Positions 8,763-18,008 of a DNA stretch of 53,168 bases are shown one piece after another. The notes beneath the pieces are model-generated. The model was not told the DNA's origin. It saw only the letters and a program-made list of their open reading frames with translations, and searched no databases. The translations under genes were made by a program, and so were the position numbers. Position 1 is the stretch's first letter, and every line of letters starts with the position of its first letter. This DNA is from DATKPC01 sp035524275. GTDB taxonomy: Bacteria > Pseudomonadota > Gammaproteobacteria > Burkholderiales > Burkholderiaceae_F. Location of the stretch: positions 1 to 53,168 of the forward strand of contig DATKPC010000011.1 in NCBI GenBank assembly GCA_035524275.1, written 5' to 3'.

Positions 8763-8849
8763 ATGGATGGCGTGATCACGCTCGCGGCATTCCTCGTCGT
8801 CGGCGCCGCACTCGCGTTCACCGTTCCGGACCGGCGGGTGGATCGCTAG
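8763..8849 (+). CDS. 28-residue single-span hydrophobic peptide
   Basis: A short frame beginning MDGVITLAAFLVVGAALAF, with one predicted membrane helix of about 17 residues followed by a short basic tail ending VDR. AGGAGA lies about 9 nt upstream of the ATG, and it starts 44 nt after the stop of the lyase gene on the same strand. Its last 32 nt overlap the 3' end of the adenosyltransferase gene on the other strand. No family is recognised. The good ribosome site and hydrophobic composition make it a plausible small membrane protein cotranscribed with the lyase. Confidence 0.45.
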   Translation: MDGVITLAAFLVVGAALAFTVPDRRVDR

Positions 8850-9411
8850 CGCGTTCGCGACGCTGCTTATGGTCGTTGCGCCACAGCACCTCGCTGCCGC
8901 CCTCGTCGCGCGCGAGTACGCGGCTCGCCACGAACAGGTAGTCCGAGAGCCGATTCACGTAGGCACGCGCGGCCTCGCCGACCTTCTCGTGGCGAGCGAG
9001 CGCAACCATGTGGCGTTCTGCGCGGCGGCAGACCGCCCTGGCCAGATGGGCCGCTGCGGCACCCGGGCCGCCGCCGGGCAGGATGAATTCCTTCAGCGGC
9101 GGCAGTTCGGCGTTGAGCTCGTCGAGCCGCTCCTCGAGCCACGCGACGTCGTTCGGATCGATCACCGACCACGTCGGCACCGCGATCTCGCTCCCCAGGT
9201 CGAACAGGCATTGCTGGATCTCGACCAGCGCATCGCGAATCGCGGTGCGCGGGCCGCAGGCGATCAGCATGCCGACGGCACTGTTGAGCTCGTCGATGTC
9301 GCCGATCACGTCGATGCGCAGGCTGTCCTTCGGCACCCGCGAACCGTCGCCCAAGCCGGTCTCGCCGGCGTCGCCGGTGCGTGTATAGATCTTCGAAAGA
9401 CGGTGACCCAT
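8818..9411 (-). CDS. pduO: PduO-type ATP:cob(I)alamin adenosyltransferase
   Basis: Transfers adenosyl from ATP to cob(I)alamin to make coenzyme B12, the cofactor of the mutase encoded a few kb away. It is 197 residues, with the N-terminal ATP-binding motif KIYTRTGDAGETGLGDGSRVPK, then DVIGDIDELNSAVG, FILPGGGPGAAAAHLARAVCRRAER and a final LSDYLFVASR, all diagnostic of the trimeric PduO family. I prefer ATG at 9411 (MGHRLSK) because GGAG is about 6 nt upstream; ATG at 9426 would add five residues. It is antisense between two rightward pathway genes, so it must have its own promoter. Confidence 0.93.
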   Translation of the reverse strand: MGHRLSKIYTRTGDAGETGLGDGSRVPKDSLRIDVIGDIDELNSAVGMLIACGPRTAIRDALVEIQQCLFDLGSEIAVPTWSVIDPNDVAWLEERLDELNAELPPLKEFILPGGGPGAAAAHLARAVCRRAERHMVALARHEKVGEAARAYVNRLSDYLFVASRVLARDEGGSEVLWRNDHKQRRERASDPPAGPER

Positions 9412-9622
9412 GAAGCACTCCGACATCGACGGCGCCGCGCGCGCGTCCCAGCGACAGGGATAGGCCCTTCGTGCTCCGCCGGGCCCGGTCCTGCGCCTCG
9501 CGAATCATGGACCATCTTCGGCGTCACGATCAAGCGAAAACCGTCGACGCGCTTGCGACGGATCCCATTCGGTCGTTGTCCTTGCTCAACGTGCGCGACC
9601 GCGAGTCGCGAGGGAGTCGAAC

Positions 9623-11179
9623 GTGAGAAGCGCCTTGAACCTCGGAGAGATCGTCGCCGCCCATGCGCGATTGCAGCCGCAGAAGATCGGCGCGCGAGAT
9701 TCCGCACGTGTCCTGACGTTCGCGGCGTGGAACTCGCGCGCCTGCCGGCTTGCCCATGCGCTTCTGGGGCTCGGACTGCGCAAAGGCGATCGGGTCGCGC
9801 TTTTGGCCTACAACCGCGTCGAATGGATGGAAATCTACGTCGCGCTCGCGAAGGCCGGGCTGGTGGCGGTGCCGGTGAATTTCCGGCTCGTCGGACCGGA
9901 GATCAGGTACATCGCGGAGCATTGTTCCGCGCGCGCATTCATCGTCGAGGACGAGCTGATCGACCGCGTGGAGGCCATCCGCGGCGAGCTCGCGATACCG
10001 GACGCGGCCTGGATTCGAATCGGGGACGGCAGCCGGGCCGGATGGACCGGTTATGAAGCCGCCATCGCGAAGGGCGCGGACAGCGAGCCCGACGCGAAGG
10101 TGATGGCTGCCGATACCTGGGCGCTGATGTACACGTCCGGAACGACAGGCAAGCCGAAAGGCGCGATCCGCAACCACCACGGCAGCGCGCTGATCTCGCT
10201 CGTCACCGCGCTCGACATGGGGCTGGCCTCGAGCGATACCGCCCTGCTCGTGATGCCGATGTGCCACGCGAATTCGCTGTACTTCGCGTTCACGTTCACC
10301 TATGTCGGCGCGACCGTCGTCGTCGACGATCGCAGGAGCTTCGACCCCGAGGCGCTCCTGTCGACGATGGCCACGCAGCAGGTCACGTTCACGTCGCTGG
10401 TACCGACGCACTACATCATGGCGCTCGGCCTGCCGGCGGCGGTCAAGGCACGCTACGACGTCCGCCGCGTCCGCAAGCTGATGATCTCCTCGGCTCCGGC
10501 GCGCAAGGACACGAAGCTGGCGATCCTCGAACACTTCTCGAATTCGCAGCTCTACGAGCTCTATGGCTCGACCGAGGCGGGCTGGGTGACCCTGCTGCGC
10601 CCGGACGAACAGATCGCGCACCTGGGTTCGGTCGGCCGTGAATGGACCGGATCCGGGCCGGTCCGGATCCTCGATCCGGACGGGCGCGAACTGCCCGACG
10701 GGGAGGTCGGCGAGCTCTTTTCGTGCACGCCCTACACGTTCGATGGCTACCTCAACGATCCGGCCAAGACGGCCGAATCGCTGCGCGACGGCTACTGCAG
10801 CGTCGGCGACATGGCGCGGCGCGACGAGCAGGGCTTCATCCATCTCGTCGACCGCAAGAGCAACATGATCATCAGCGGGGGCGAGAACGTCTACCCCAGC
10901 GAGGTCGAGAACGTGCTCGGCCGCTATCCCGGCGTCAAGGACGTTGCCGTCGTCGGCGTGCCGCACGAGAAATGGGGCGAGGTGGTGCATGCGGTCCTCG
11001 TGATGCACGAGGGCGAAACCGCGACCGAGGCCACCGTGCTCGCGTGGTGCCGCGACAAGATGGCCGGCTTCAAGCGCCCGCGCTCGGTGTCGTTCATGGC
11101 CGAGGCCGAGATGCCGCGCACCGCGACCGGCAAGATCCTGCACCGCGTGTTGCGCGCCCGGTTCCGCGGCAACCGCTGA
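9623..11179 (+). CDS. AMP-forming acyl-CoA ligase (ANL superfamily), probable 2-hydroxyisobutyrate-CoA ligase
   Basis: A 518-residue acyl-adenylate-forming ligase. It has the P-loop YTSGTTGKPKG near residue 170, ELYGSTEAG (A5), GDMARRDEQGFIHLVDRKSNMI with the hinge region (A7/A8), and the catalytic lysine in RTATGKILHRVLR. It starts at a GTG with GAGGGAG about 9 nt upstream. In Aquincola, Kyrpidia and Actinomycetospora a ligase gene (hcl) accompanies the mutase or lyase genes, so activation of 2-hydroxyisobutyrate is the contextual prediction. Sequence alone supports only a short or medium carboxylate substrate. Confidence 0.85.
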   Translation: MRSALNLGEIVAAHARLQPQKIGARDSARVLTFAAWNSRACRLAHALLGLGLRKGDRVALLAYNRVEWMEIYVALAKAGLVAVPVNFRLVGPEIRYIAEHCSARAFIVEDELIDRVEAIRGELAIPDAAWIRIGDGSRAGWTGYEAAIAKGADSEPDAKVMAADTWALMYTSGTTGKPKGAIRNHHGSALISLVTALDMGLASSDTALLVMPMCHANSLYFAFTFTYVGATVVVDDRRSFDPEALLSTMATQQVTFTSLVPTHYIMALGLPAAVKARYDVRRVRKLMISSAPARKDTKLAILEHFSNSQLYELYGSTEAGWVTLLRPDEQIAHLGSVGREWTGSGPVRILDPDGRELPDGEVGELFSCTPYTFDGYLNDPAKTAESLRDGYCSVGDMARRDEQGFIHLVDRKSNMIISGGENVYPSEVENVLGRYPGVKDVAVVGVPHEKWGEVVHAVLVMHEGETATEATVLAWCRDKMAGFKRPRSVSFMAEAEMPRTATGKILHRVLRARFRGNR

Positions 11180-11286
11180 GGCCGCTTCGTTCCGTCGGCG
11201 CAATATGGCGCGGCGCAGCACGCCGCATCGGCATGGCGCCTGCGCTCCTTGTTCGTGCGATTCAAAGACCCTGTCGACTCCGGCTA

Positions 11287-11315
11287 TTGACACTGCCTTC
11301 GCTTTGGAGTGATTC
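11287..11315 (+). promoter_or_regulatory. Possible sigma-70 promoter upstream of the tannase gene
   Basis: A perfect -35 hexamer TTGACA at 11287-11292 is followed 17 nt later by a poor -10 candidate TGATTC. It sits about 90 nt upstream of the tannase start in a region without another gene. The weak -10 makes this tentative. Confidence 0.25.
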
Positions 11316-11407
11316 TGCGCGCGCGGCTGCACTCGGCCGATTCGACGCGAAAACACGAAGAAATGGCGTCACGCCCGGTGGGCGACGCGAACCGAAGGGG
11401 TGCCACG

Positions 11408-13114
11408 ATGAACGTTCGAGCGACCTGCATCGCGAGCGCGTCTCGCGCCGCGTTTCTGGCGACAGGCCTGGCCGCGTCGGTGGTGCTGCCGCGAGCCGCC
11501 TCCGCGGCGATGCCCAACTGCACCACCGATGCACTCAACGGTGCCGGCGTGGCGGGCGTCTCGATTGCCAGCGCGGTCGACGTGCCAGCTTCGCCGCCGA
11601 CGCCCGAATTCTGCGACGTGCGCGGCGCCCTGGTCACGCAGGGCGACGGTGCACCCGACGGCTCGGCGCAATTCGAACTTCAACTGCCCGTGAACTGGAA
11701 CCAGAAATTCCTCTTCTGGGGGGTCGGCGGAACGGCGGGGTCGACCTATGCCGATTTTGCGGCCAATCCGGTCGACTACGTGGAATCGCTCGCCAAAGGC
11801 TATGCGACCGCGATCACCGACGAGGGCCACGAGGCGCCGAACACGGCCGGTTCATGGGCCCTCGCCTCGCCCGGCGTGGCCGACGCCGCGGCACTCACCG
11901 ACTACTACTTCCGCGCGACGCACCAGGTCACGGTCGCGGCGAAGGAACTGGTCAGCGCGTTCTACGGGGCCTCGAAAATCGCGTACGCCTATTTCGATGG
12001 CTGCTCGAATGGTGGTCGCCAAGCCATGGTCGAGGCGACGCAATACCCCGACGACTATGACGGCATCATTGCCGGCGCACCGTTCTTCGACATCCGCGCA
12101 ATCGTCGCCGGCGACAAGTTCCAGAAGGTGCAGTTGCGTTCGCCGCAGGCCTACCTGCCCGCCTCGCTGCTGCCGATGATCGACCAGGCCGTCTATGCGG
12201 CCTGTGACGAAGCCGACGGCGTACGCGACGGCCTGATCCAGAACCCGGCACGCTGCAATTTCGACCCGGCGAGCCTGATCTGCGCCGCCGGCAGCAGCAG
12301 CAACTGCCTCACGCCCGACCAGGCCAACACGCTGCGCGCCTACATCAGCGCCCTGCGCAACGAGCGCGGCGAGCTGGTCTACACCGGCGCCTCGATCACG
12401 GACCTGGCCGGAGGTGCCGACGTGTGGTCGATCGGCGCCGTCCCGCCCTCGAACCTCACCGCGAACGAACCCTGGGGTGGAACCGGCTTCAGCCCGGCGC
12501 CGGTGTCCTGGCAATTCGTCGACCACATCCTTAAGTTCATCGTCGCCCGCGATCCGGACTACGACATCCGAAACTTTCCGGTCTCGATCCACGGCGTTGT
12601 CGGCGACCGGGCGCTGGAGTTCTTCGATTCGCGCACGCGCGCCGGCAATGGCGACGATCCGCGACGGCTCAAGCGCTTCCTCGAGCGCCAGGGCAAGCTC
12701 ATCATGTTTCATGGCTTCAGCGATCCGGCGCTGCCGCCGTTCCGCACCGTGCACTATTACGAGCAGCTTGCGCGCGAGTACGGCGGCTACGAGCGCCTGC
12801 ATGGTGGAGTCCGGCTGTTCATGGTGCCGGGCATGCAACATTGCGCCGGCGGGCCCGGCCCGAACCTGTTCGACACGCTGACGGCGCTGGAGGTATGGGT
12901 CGAGGCCGGGAAGGCTCCCGACGGGATTATCGCGGCCCACTACGTCAACAACGACACCACGCAGCCGATCGACCGCACGATGCCGCTGTGCAAGTTCCCC
13001 GAGGAGGCGCAGTACGCCGGCAGCGGCGACTACGCGAATGGGGCGAACTGGTCATGCAGCGCCAATCGCAAGCTTCTCGAGGTCGGATCGGACGGCGCGC
13101 AGGCCGGGCTGTAG
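11408..13114 (+). CDS. Secreted tannase/feruloyl esterase family hydrolase
   Basis: A 568-residue alpha/beta hydrolase that cleaves esters of hydroxycinnamic or gallic acid. A signal peptide is visible (MNVRATCIASASRAAFLATG, ending in an AASAAMP-like cleavage region). The nucleophile is in FDGCSNGGRQAM (Cys-Ser pair); Asp is in GFSDPALPP; the catalytic His is in PGMQHCAGG, adjacent to the paired Cys, which is the CS-D-HC arrangement of the tannase family. ATG at 11408 follows GAAGGGG; the frame extends upstream without a signal sequence. The DODA-type dioxygenase downstream is convergent, so the two may share a theme of plant phenolics but not a transcript. Confidence 0.92.
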   Translation: MNVRATCIASASRAAFLATGLAASVVLPRAASAAMPNCTTDALNGAGVAGVSIASAVDVPASPPTPEFCDVRGALVTQGDGAPDGSAQFELQLPVNWNQKFLFWGVGGTAGSTYADFAANPVDYVESLAKGYATAITDEGHEAPNTAGSWALASPGVADAAALTDYYFRATHQVTVAAKELVSAFYGASKIAYAYFDGCSNGGRQAMVEATQYPDDYDGIIAGAPFFDIRAIVAGDKFQKVQLRSPQAYLPASLLPMIDQAVYAACDEADGVRDGLIQNPARCNFDPASLICAAGSSSNCLTPDQANTLRAYISALRNERGELVYTGASITDLAGGADVWSIGAVPPSNLTANEPWGGTGFSPAPVSWQFVDHILKFIVARDPDYDIRNFPVSIHGVVGDRALEFFDSRTRAGNGDDPRRLKRFLERQGKLIMFHGFSDPALPPFRTVHYYEQLAREYGGYERLHGGVRLFMVPGMQHCAGGPGPNLFDTLTALEVWVEAGKAPDGIIAAHYVNNDTTQPIDRTMPLCKFPEEAQYAGSGDYANGANWSCSANRKLLEVGSDGAQAGL

Positions 13115-13320
13115 CGCTGCGGACTCCGTCGCGGACCCATCTTCGGCACCCTCCACGGGCCGCTGCTCGCGGCATCGATCACGCGGGAGTCCGCCGCGAG
13201 CTTCGCAAGCGACGTGCGCCGTTTCGGCCATGTTCCGGCACAGGCAACAGTTCCGCCCGCGCGGCCATCGATCCGGGTGCCACCGCGATCGCGGAACCCT
13301 GGACCTTCCCGAAAGCCGGA

Positions 13321-14136
13321 TCAACCCAGCCGATAGCTCGAGACCGACAGGGCTCCGAAGAAGCGGTCTTCGTGATAAACGCGCGTCGCCGCATCCCCTT
13401 CGGCGGCCCCAACGGCCACCATGACCGGAATCAGATGCTCTTCGCGAGGATGGGCCAGGCGCGCTGCCGGGGCCTGCTCCCAGGCCAGCAGCCGGTCGGT
13501 GCGATCACGACCCGTGTGCTGGACCATCGTCTCCGACAGCCAGGCGTCGAAGGCCGCCGACGCCGCCCGGCCTTGCGATCCAAACGCGCGCAGGTTGTGG
13601 TAGCTGAGGCCGCTTCCGACGATCAGGATGTCTTCGTCGCGCAGCGCGGCGATACTGCGTCCGAGGCGGACGTGGACGTCCGGCGCGAGGCCCTGCAACA
13701 GCGACAGCTGGACGACCGGCACGTCGGCCTCCGGAACCATCACCGCCATCGGAGAAAACATCCCGTGATCGTAGCCGCGCTCCGGATCGATGGCGCCCGG
13801 CAGGCCCGATGTCCGGATCAGGTCGAGTGCACGCGCGGCCAGTTGCGGGAAACCCGGGGACCCGTAGCGCACGTGATAGGTGTCCTCCGGAAAGCCGTCG
13901 TAGTCGTAGACCATCCCCGGCCGGGACGCGCCCTGCAGCGTGAAGGCAGGCGCCTCCCAATGCGCAGACACCATCAGGATGGCCTTCGGCCTGCGACCGA
14001 TCTGCGGAAGCATGTCGGCCAGCGAGGCGGCCAATCGGGCATAGATGGTCTGCCGCTCGCGCGCCATCCACGGCCAGGGACCGCCGCCGTGAGAGATGAA
14101 ATAGACGGGCATCCGTGAAGTGGCGGGCAGGTTCAT
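13321..14136 (-). CDS. Class III extradiol dioxygenase, DODA/LigB type
   Basis: A 271-residue non-haem iron dioxygenase of the 4,5-DOPA-dioxygenase/YgiD family, which opens catechol rings. Conserved metal-site segments are visible: ISHGGGPWPW near the N-terminus, VSAHWE, DHGMFSPMAVM and EEHLIPVMVAVGAAEG. I prefer ATG at 14136 (MNLPATSR) with GGGGA upstream; a GTG 15 nt earlier is possible. It converges with the tannase gene across a 206-nt gap that contains no gene or clear terminator. A catecholic substrate is likely; which one is unknown. Confidence 0.9.
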   Translation of the reverse strand: MNLPATSRMPVYFISHGGGPWPWMARERQTIYARLAASLADMLPQIGRRPKAILMVSAHWEAPAFTLQGASRPGMVYDYDGFPEDTYHVRYGSPGFPQLAARALDLIRTSGLPGAIDPERGYDHGMFSPMAVMVPEADVPVVQLSLLQGLAPDVHVRLGRSIAALRDEDILIVGSGLSYHNLRAFGSQGRAASAAFDAWLSETMVQHTGRDRTDRLLAWEQAPAARLAHPREEHLIPVMVAVGAAEGDAATRVYHEDRFFGALSVSSYRLG

Positions 14137-14170
14137 GTCGAGGATCCCCACGTCAAGGTTCGTTTGGCAT

Positions 14171-14486
14171 TCAGAACGACCGTGGCAGCCCGAGCACGTG
14201 CTCGGCCGCGTAAGCGTAGATCAGGTTCGTCGATACGGGCGCAACCTGGTAGAGGCGAGTCTCGCGGAACTTGCGCTCGATGTCGTATTCGCGCGCAAGG
14301 CCGAAGCCGCCGTGCGTCTGCATGCCGACGTTGGCAGCCTTCCGCGAGTCAACCCCAGCCCGGTGCCGCGGTATTCCTCCGGGATCATCGCGGCGAGCCA
14401 CCCGGCCTTGATCAAGGCATCGACAAACGCCTCCGGATGGGCACGCTCCTCGTCGATCCGGCGGAAGTATTCAACGGAAAAACGGG
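14171..14486 (-). pseudogene. Acyl-CoA dehydrogenase relic with large internal deletion
   Basis: Reverse-strand translation gives an acyl-CoA dehydrogenase N-terminal segment (VEYFRRIDEERAHPEAFVD, then IPEEYRGTGLGLT). It is followed within a few nucleotides, in another frame, by the family's extreme C-terminus (ANVGMQTHGGFGLAREYDIE, FRETRLYQVAP, EHVLGLPRSF and stop at 14171). The whole middle of a roughly 380-residue enzyme, about 250 residues, is missing, and the junction near 14345-14355 shifts frame. Both remaining pieces retain clear family sequence, so the deletion is probably recent. It lies tail-side to the dioxygenase and abuts the start of the GH94 gene on the other strand. Confidence 0.85.
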
Positions 14487-14545
14487 AGCAAACTCCCGGT
14501 CCCGTCCGGTCCTTTGCATGACCGCCATTCGATGACCGCTTTCCC

Positions 14546-17500
14546 ATGAACGCTCCCACGCACCCGCAACCCGCCAGCTGGACCAGCCCCTCCGGCCTAC
14601 GCGTCGACGTCGAGGCGCACGGCGCCATTCGCAGCCTCGCCCTCGGCGACGTCGTCGTGAACCTGTTCATCGGCAGCGCCCTCGAAGGTGGCGCGGCCAA
14701 CCTGCTGCTGCGCCGGCACGGCCGCGACGTGACGAGCACGCTGCTGCTGGGGCCGAACAGCCCGACGCGCTGGCATGCCGACGCCGCAGCGGGCCGCCTC
14801 GATGGCGCGGGCTTCTGGCAAGGAATCCGCTACCGCGTCTCGCTGCGGCTCGCGGCGGATGCACCGGCCTGGTTCTGGCACGTGCACGTCGAAAATGCCG
14901 GGGCGGAGCCGGTACGCATCGACCTGATCGCGTGGCAGGACCTGGCTCTGGCGTCCTATGGCGCGATTCGCATGAACGAGTATTACGTCAGCCAGTACCT
15001 CGACCACACGCCGCTGACGCATCCCGAGCGCGGTGTCGTGCTGGCGTCGCGCCAGAACCAGGCCGTCGGTGCCGGCCATCCCTGGTGCCTCATCGGGTCG
15101 CTCCATCGCGCCGTGGGCTACGCGACCGATGCGCTGCAGGTTCACGGCCTCGCGCGCCGCGCCGGCGCGGAGTCGCCGTGCCGGCGCGACGGCCTGCCGT
15201 CGAGCCGCCTGCAGCATGAGCATTCGATGGCCGCGCTGCAGGACCACCCCTGCGAACTCGCTCCCGGCGAAGCCGCGAATCTCGGCTGGTTCGGTTGCGT
15301 CGTCGCCGATCATCCGGCGGCAACCTCGGCGAGCGACCTGGCGCTCGTGAACCGGACGCTGGCGCTGCCGGAGGCGGCACCGCCCGACCGCGCTGTCCAA
15401 CCCGCCGCGGACAAGGATCCTTCGGCGGTGTCGCCGGCGGCGAGCTTGTTCTCGACCGCGCCGCTGCTGCCTGCCGTCGACCTGGACGAGGCGGCGCTCG
15501 ATGCCGTGTTCGGCAGCGAACGGCGTCACGTCGAACGCGATGCGAGCGGTCGCGTGCTCGGATTCTTTCGCGGTGTCGACGCCCACGTCGCATTGCGCGC
15601 CAAGGAACTCGCCGTATTGCGTCCGCATGGCCAGATCCTGCGCACCGGGACGCTCAGCGTGCCGGACGAAAGCGCACTGACCTCGACGGCATGGATGGGC
15701 GGCGTCTTCCACTCGATGCTCACGCAAGGGCATGTCAGCATCAATCGCTGCCTGTCGACCGTTCGCACGTACCTGGGCCTATTCCGCGCGCAGGGCCTGC
15801 GCGTGTTCATCGAAACCGACGCCGGCTGGAATCTGCTCGACCAGCCGTCCGCCTTCGAGATGCAGCCGGACGCGTGCCGCTGGATCTATCGGTTCCGGGG
15901 CGGTCGCGTCGACGTGGTCAGTTCCGCGCACAGCGAACCGCACGCGTTGCGCCTGGGCATCGAATTCGTCGATGGACCGGCCGCGCGTTGCCTGGTCTGC
16001 CTCCACGTGGCGCTCAATGGCGACGATGGCGCTGCGCCCGGCCGGGCCATCTGGACGCGCGAAGGCGACGATATCCTGCTGGTGCCGGCGGCCGCGACGG
16101 ACCTGTCGCGGCGCTTCCCCGACGGCCATCTGCGCATCGCGCCATTCCGCGGAACGACCGTCGAACGCGTCGGCGGCGACGAAACGCTGTTCCTGGACGG
16201 CATGACGCGCGAGTTGCCCTACCTGACGCTGACGACGGCGCCGACGCGTTCGCTTCGATTCGATTTCACCGCCCGCTTCGTCACCGGCGGCCCCGACGTC
16301 CCGGCCGCGACCGCTCCGGGCGCGGCGTCGGCGCGCCTCACGCTGCTATCGCAAGGCGCCGTGACGCCGGCGCCGTGCGCATCGGCAACGCGCCTGGACG
16401 GCCTGCTGGAGCTGATGCCGTGGCTGCAGCAGAACGCGCTGGTCCACTACCTCGCGCCGCGCGGCCTGGAGCAGTTCTCCGGCGGCGGCTGGGGAACGCG
16501 CGACGTCTGCCAGGGCCCGATGGAATACCTGCTGGCCCAGGGCCAGCATGAAGCGATGCGCGAACTGCTGCTGCGCGTGATGAAGGCGCAGAACCCCGAC
16601 GGCGATTGGCCGCAGTGGTTCATGTTCTTCGAGCGCGATGTCGCGATCCGTCCCGGCGACTCGCATGGCGATATCGTCTTCTGGCCCCTGCTCGCGCTCG
16701 GCCAATATCTGGTCGCCAGCGGAGACGCCTCGATCCTCGACGAGCGCGTCCCTTTCTACGCGCCGCGCCGCGCTGCTTCGCGATTCGGGAAGGGGCCGAC
16801 GGTGTGGCAACATGCCTTGCGGGCGATCGCGCTGATCGGGCGCCGCGTGATTCCGGGCACGGCGCTGGCGACCTACGGCCATGGCGACTGGAACGATGCG
16901 CTGCAGCCGGTCGATCCGGCGATGCGCGACAACATGTGCAGCGCCTGGACCGTGACGCTGCATCACCAGGCGCTGACGACGCTGGCGCGCGGGTTGCGTC
17001 GCGTCGGTCGCCGGCTCCCGGCGGCGCGGCTCGATCGCCAGGCAGCGGTCGTCCATCGCGACTTCACGCGCCTGCTGGTTGTCGACGGCGTCCTCGCCGG
17101 ATATGCCTTGTTCCGCGAAACGGGCGCCGCGCCGCGCATCGATTACCTGCTGCATCCGCGCGACGACACGACCGGTGTCCACTACAGCCTGCTGGCGATG
17201 ATCCACGCGATCATCGAAGGCCTCTTCGAGCCGTCGCAGGTCCGCGAGCACCTCCGGCTGATCGACGAGCACCTGATGGGACCGGATGGCGCACGGCTTT
17301 TCGACCGGCCACTGACCTACCGCGGCGGCTTGCAGCGGCAATTCCAGCGCGCGGAAAGCGCGAGCTATTTCGGCCGCGAGATCGGCCTGATGTACATGCA
17401 CGCGCACCTGCGCTACGCGCAGGCGCTGGCGCACGTCGGCGAGTCCGAACGCTTCTTCCACGCGCTCTGCCAGGCCAACCCGATCGGCATCGGCGCTCTC

Positions 17501-17971
17501 GTGCCGATGGCCGCGCCTCGACCCTCGAACGCCTACTACTCCAGCTCGGATGCGGCGTTCGCCGATCGCTACCAGGCGAGCGCGGAATACGAGCGGGTAC
17601 GTGAAGGGACGATCAGGCTCGAGGGCGGCTGGCGGGTCTACTCCAGCGGCGCCGGGATCCTCGGCAGCCTCGTCGTCCGGCATTTCTTCGGCCTGCGGCT
17701 CGAGGCCGACGCGATCCTCATCGACCCGGTCATGCCCGCGGCCCTCGACGGCCTGCGCGTGCGGTTCGTCCTGCTGCAGCGGGAGATCGAGATCACCTAC
17801 GAGATCCGGCCGCCCGGCTTCGGCGTGCACGCCGTGCTGCGCGACGATCATCCGCTGGCGTTCGACGAAGAGCCGCAGCCCTATCGCCGCGGCGCCGCGC
17901 GCGTGAGCCTGCGGGACCTGGACCCGGTCGACAAACGCCCGCTGCGCCTGCGGATCCGCGTCGGAGAATGA
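14546..17971 (+). CDS. Large GH94-family glycoside phosphorylase
   Basis: A 1141-residue protein. The N-terminal half is the beta-sandwich/linker typical of GH94 (FHSMLTQGHVSINRCLSTVR, FIETDAGWNLLDQPSAFEM). The C-terminal (alpha/alpha)6 barrel has GGGWGTRDVCQGPMEYL, PQWFMFFERD, GDSHGDIVFWPLL and YGHGDWNDALQP; Asp784 of WND is the likely general acid. Length and motifs fit beta-glucan or oligosaccharide phosphorylases such as 1,2-beta-oligoglucan phosphorylase rather than the ~800-residue cellobiose phosphorylase. There is no signal peptide, so it acts in the cytoplasm on imported or endogenous glucan. I see no strong ribosome site; an ATG 14 nt upstream runs straight into a stop. Confidence 0.85.
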   Translation: MNAPTHPQPASWTSPSGLRVDVEAHGAIRSLALGDVVVNLFIGSALEGGAANLLLRRHGRDVTSTLLLGPNSPTRWHADAAAGRLDGAGFWQGIRYRVSLRLAADAPAWFWHVHVENAGAEPVRIDLIAWQDLALASYGAIRMNEYYVSQYLDHTPLTHPERGVVLASRQNQAVGAGHPWCLIGSLHRAVGYATDALQVHGLARRAGAESPCRRDGLPSSRLQHEHSMAALQDHPCELAPGEAANLGWFGCVVADHPAATSASDLALVNRTLALPEAAPPDRAVQPAADKDPSAVSPAASLFSTAPLLPAVDLDEAALDAVFGSERRHVERDASGRVLGFFRGVDAHVALRAKELAVLRPHGQILRTGTLSVPDESALTSTAWMGGVFHSMLTQGHVSINRCLSTVRTYLGLFRAQGLRVFIETDAGWNLLDQPSAFEMQPDACRWIYRFRGGRVDVVSSAHSEPHALRLGIEFVDGPAARCLVCLHVALNGDDGAAPGRAIWTREGDDILLVPAAATDLSRRFPDGHLRIAPFRGTTVERVGGDETLFLDGMTRELPYLTLTTAPTRSLRFDFTARFVTGGPDVPAATAPGAASARLTLLSQGAVTPAPCASATRLDGLLELMPWLQQNALVHYLAPRGLEQFSGGGWGTRDVCQGPMEYLLAQGQHEAMRELLLRVMKAQNPDGDWPQWFMFFERDVAIRPGDSHGDIVFWPLLALGQYLVASGDASILDERVPFYAPRRAASRFGKGPTVWQHALRAIALIGRRVIPGTALATYGHGDWNDALQPVDPAMRDNMCSAWTVTLHHQALTTLARGLRRVGRRLPAARLDRQAAVVHRDFTRLLVVDGVLAGYALFRETGAAPRIDYLLHPRDDTTGVHYSLLAMIHAIIEGLFEPSQVREHLRLIDEHLMGPDGARLFDRPLTYRGGLQRQFQRAESASYFGREIGLMYMHAHLRYAQALAHVGESERFFHALCQANPIGIGALVPMAAPRPSNAYYSSSDAAFADRYQASAEYERVREGTIRLEGGWRVYSSGAGILGSLVVRHFFGLRLEADAILIDPVMPAALDGLRVRFVLLQREIEITYEIRPPGFGVHAVLRDDHPLAFDEEPQPYRRGAARVSLRDLDPVDKRPLRLRIRVGE

Positions 17972-18008
17972 CCGTCGATCGCGAGTGGCATTGAATGCGC
18001 GCCGGCGC

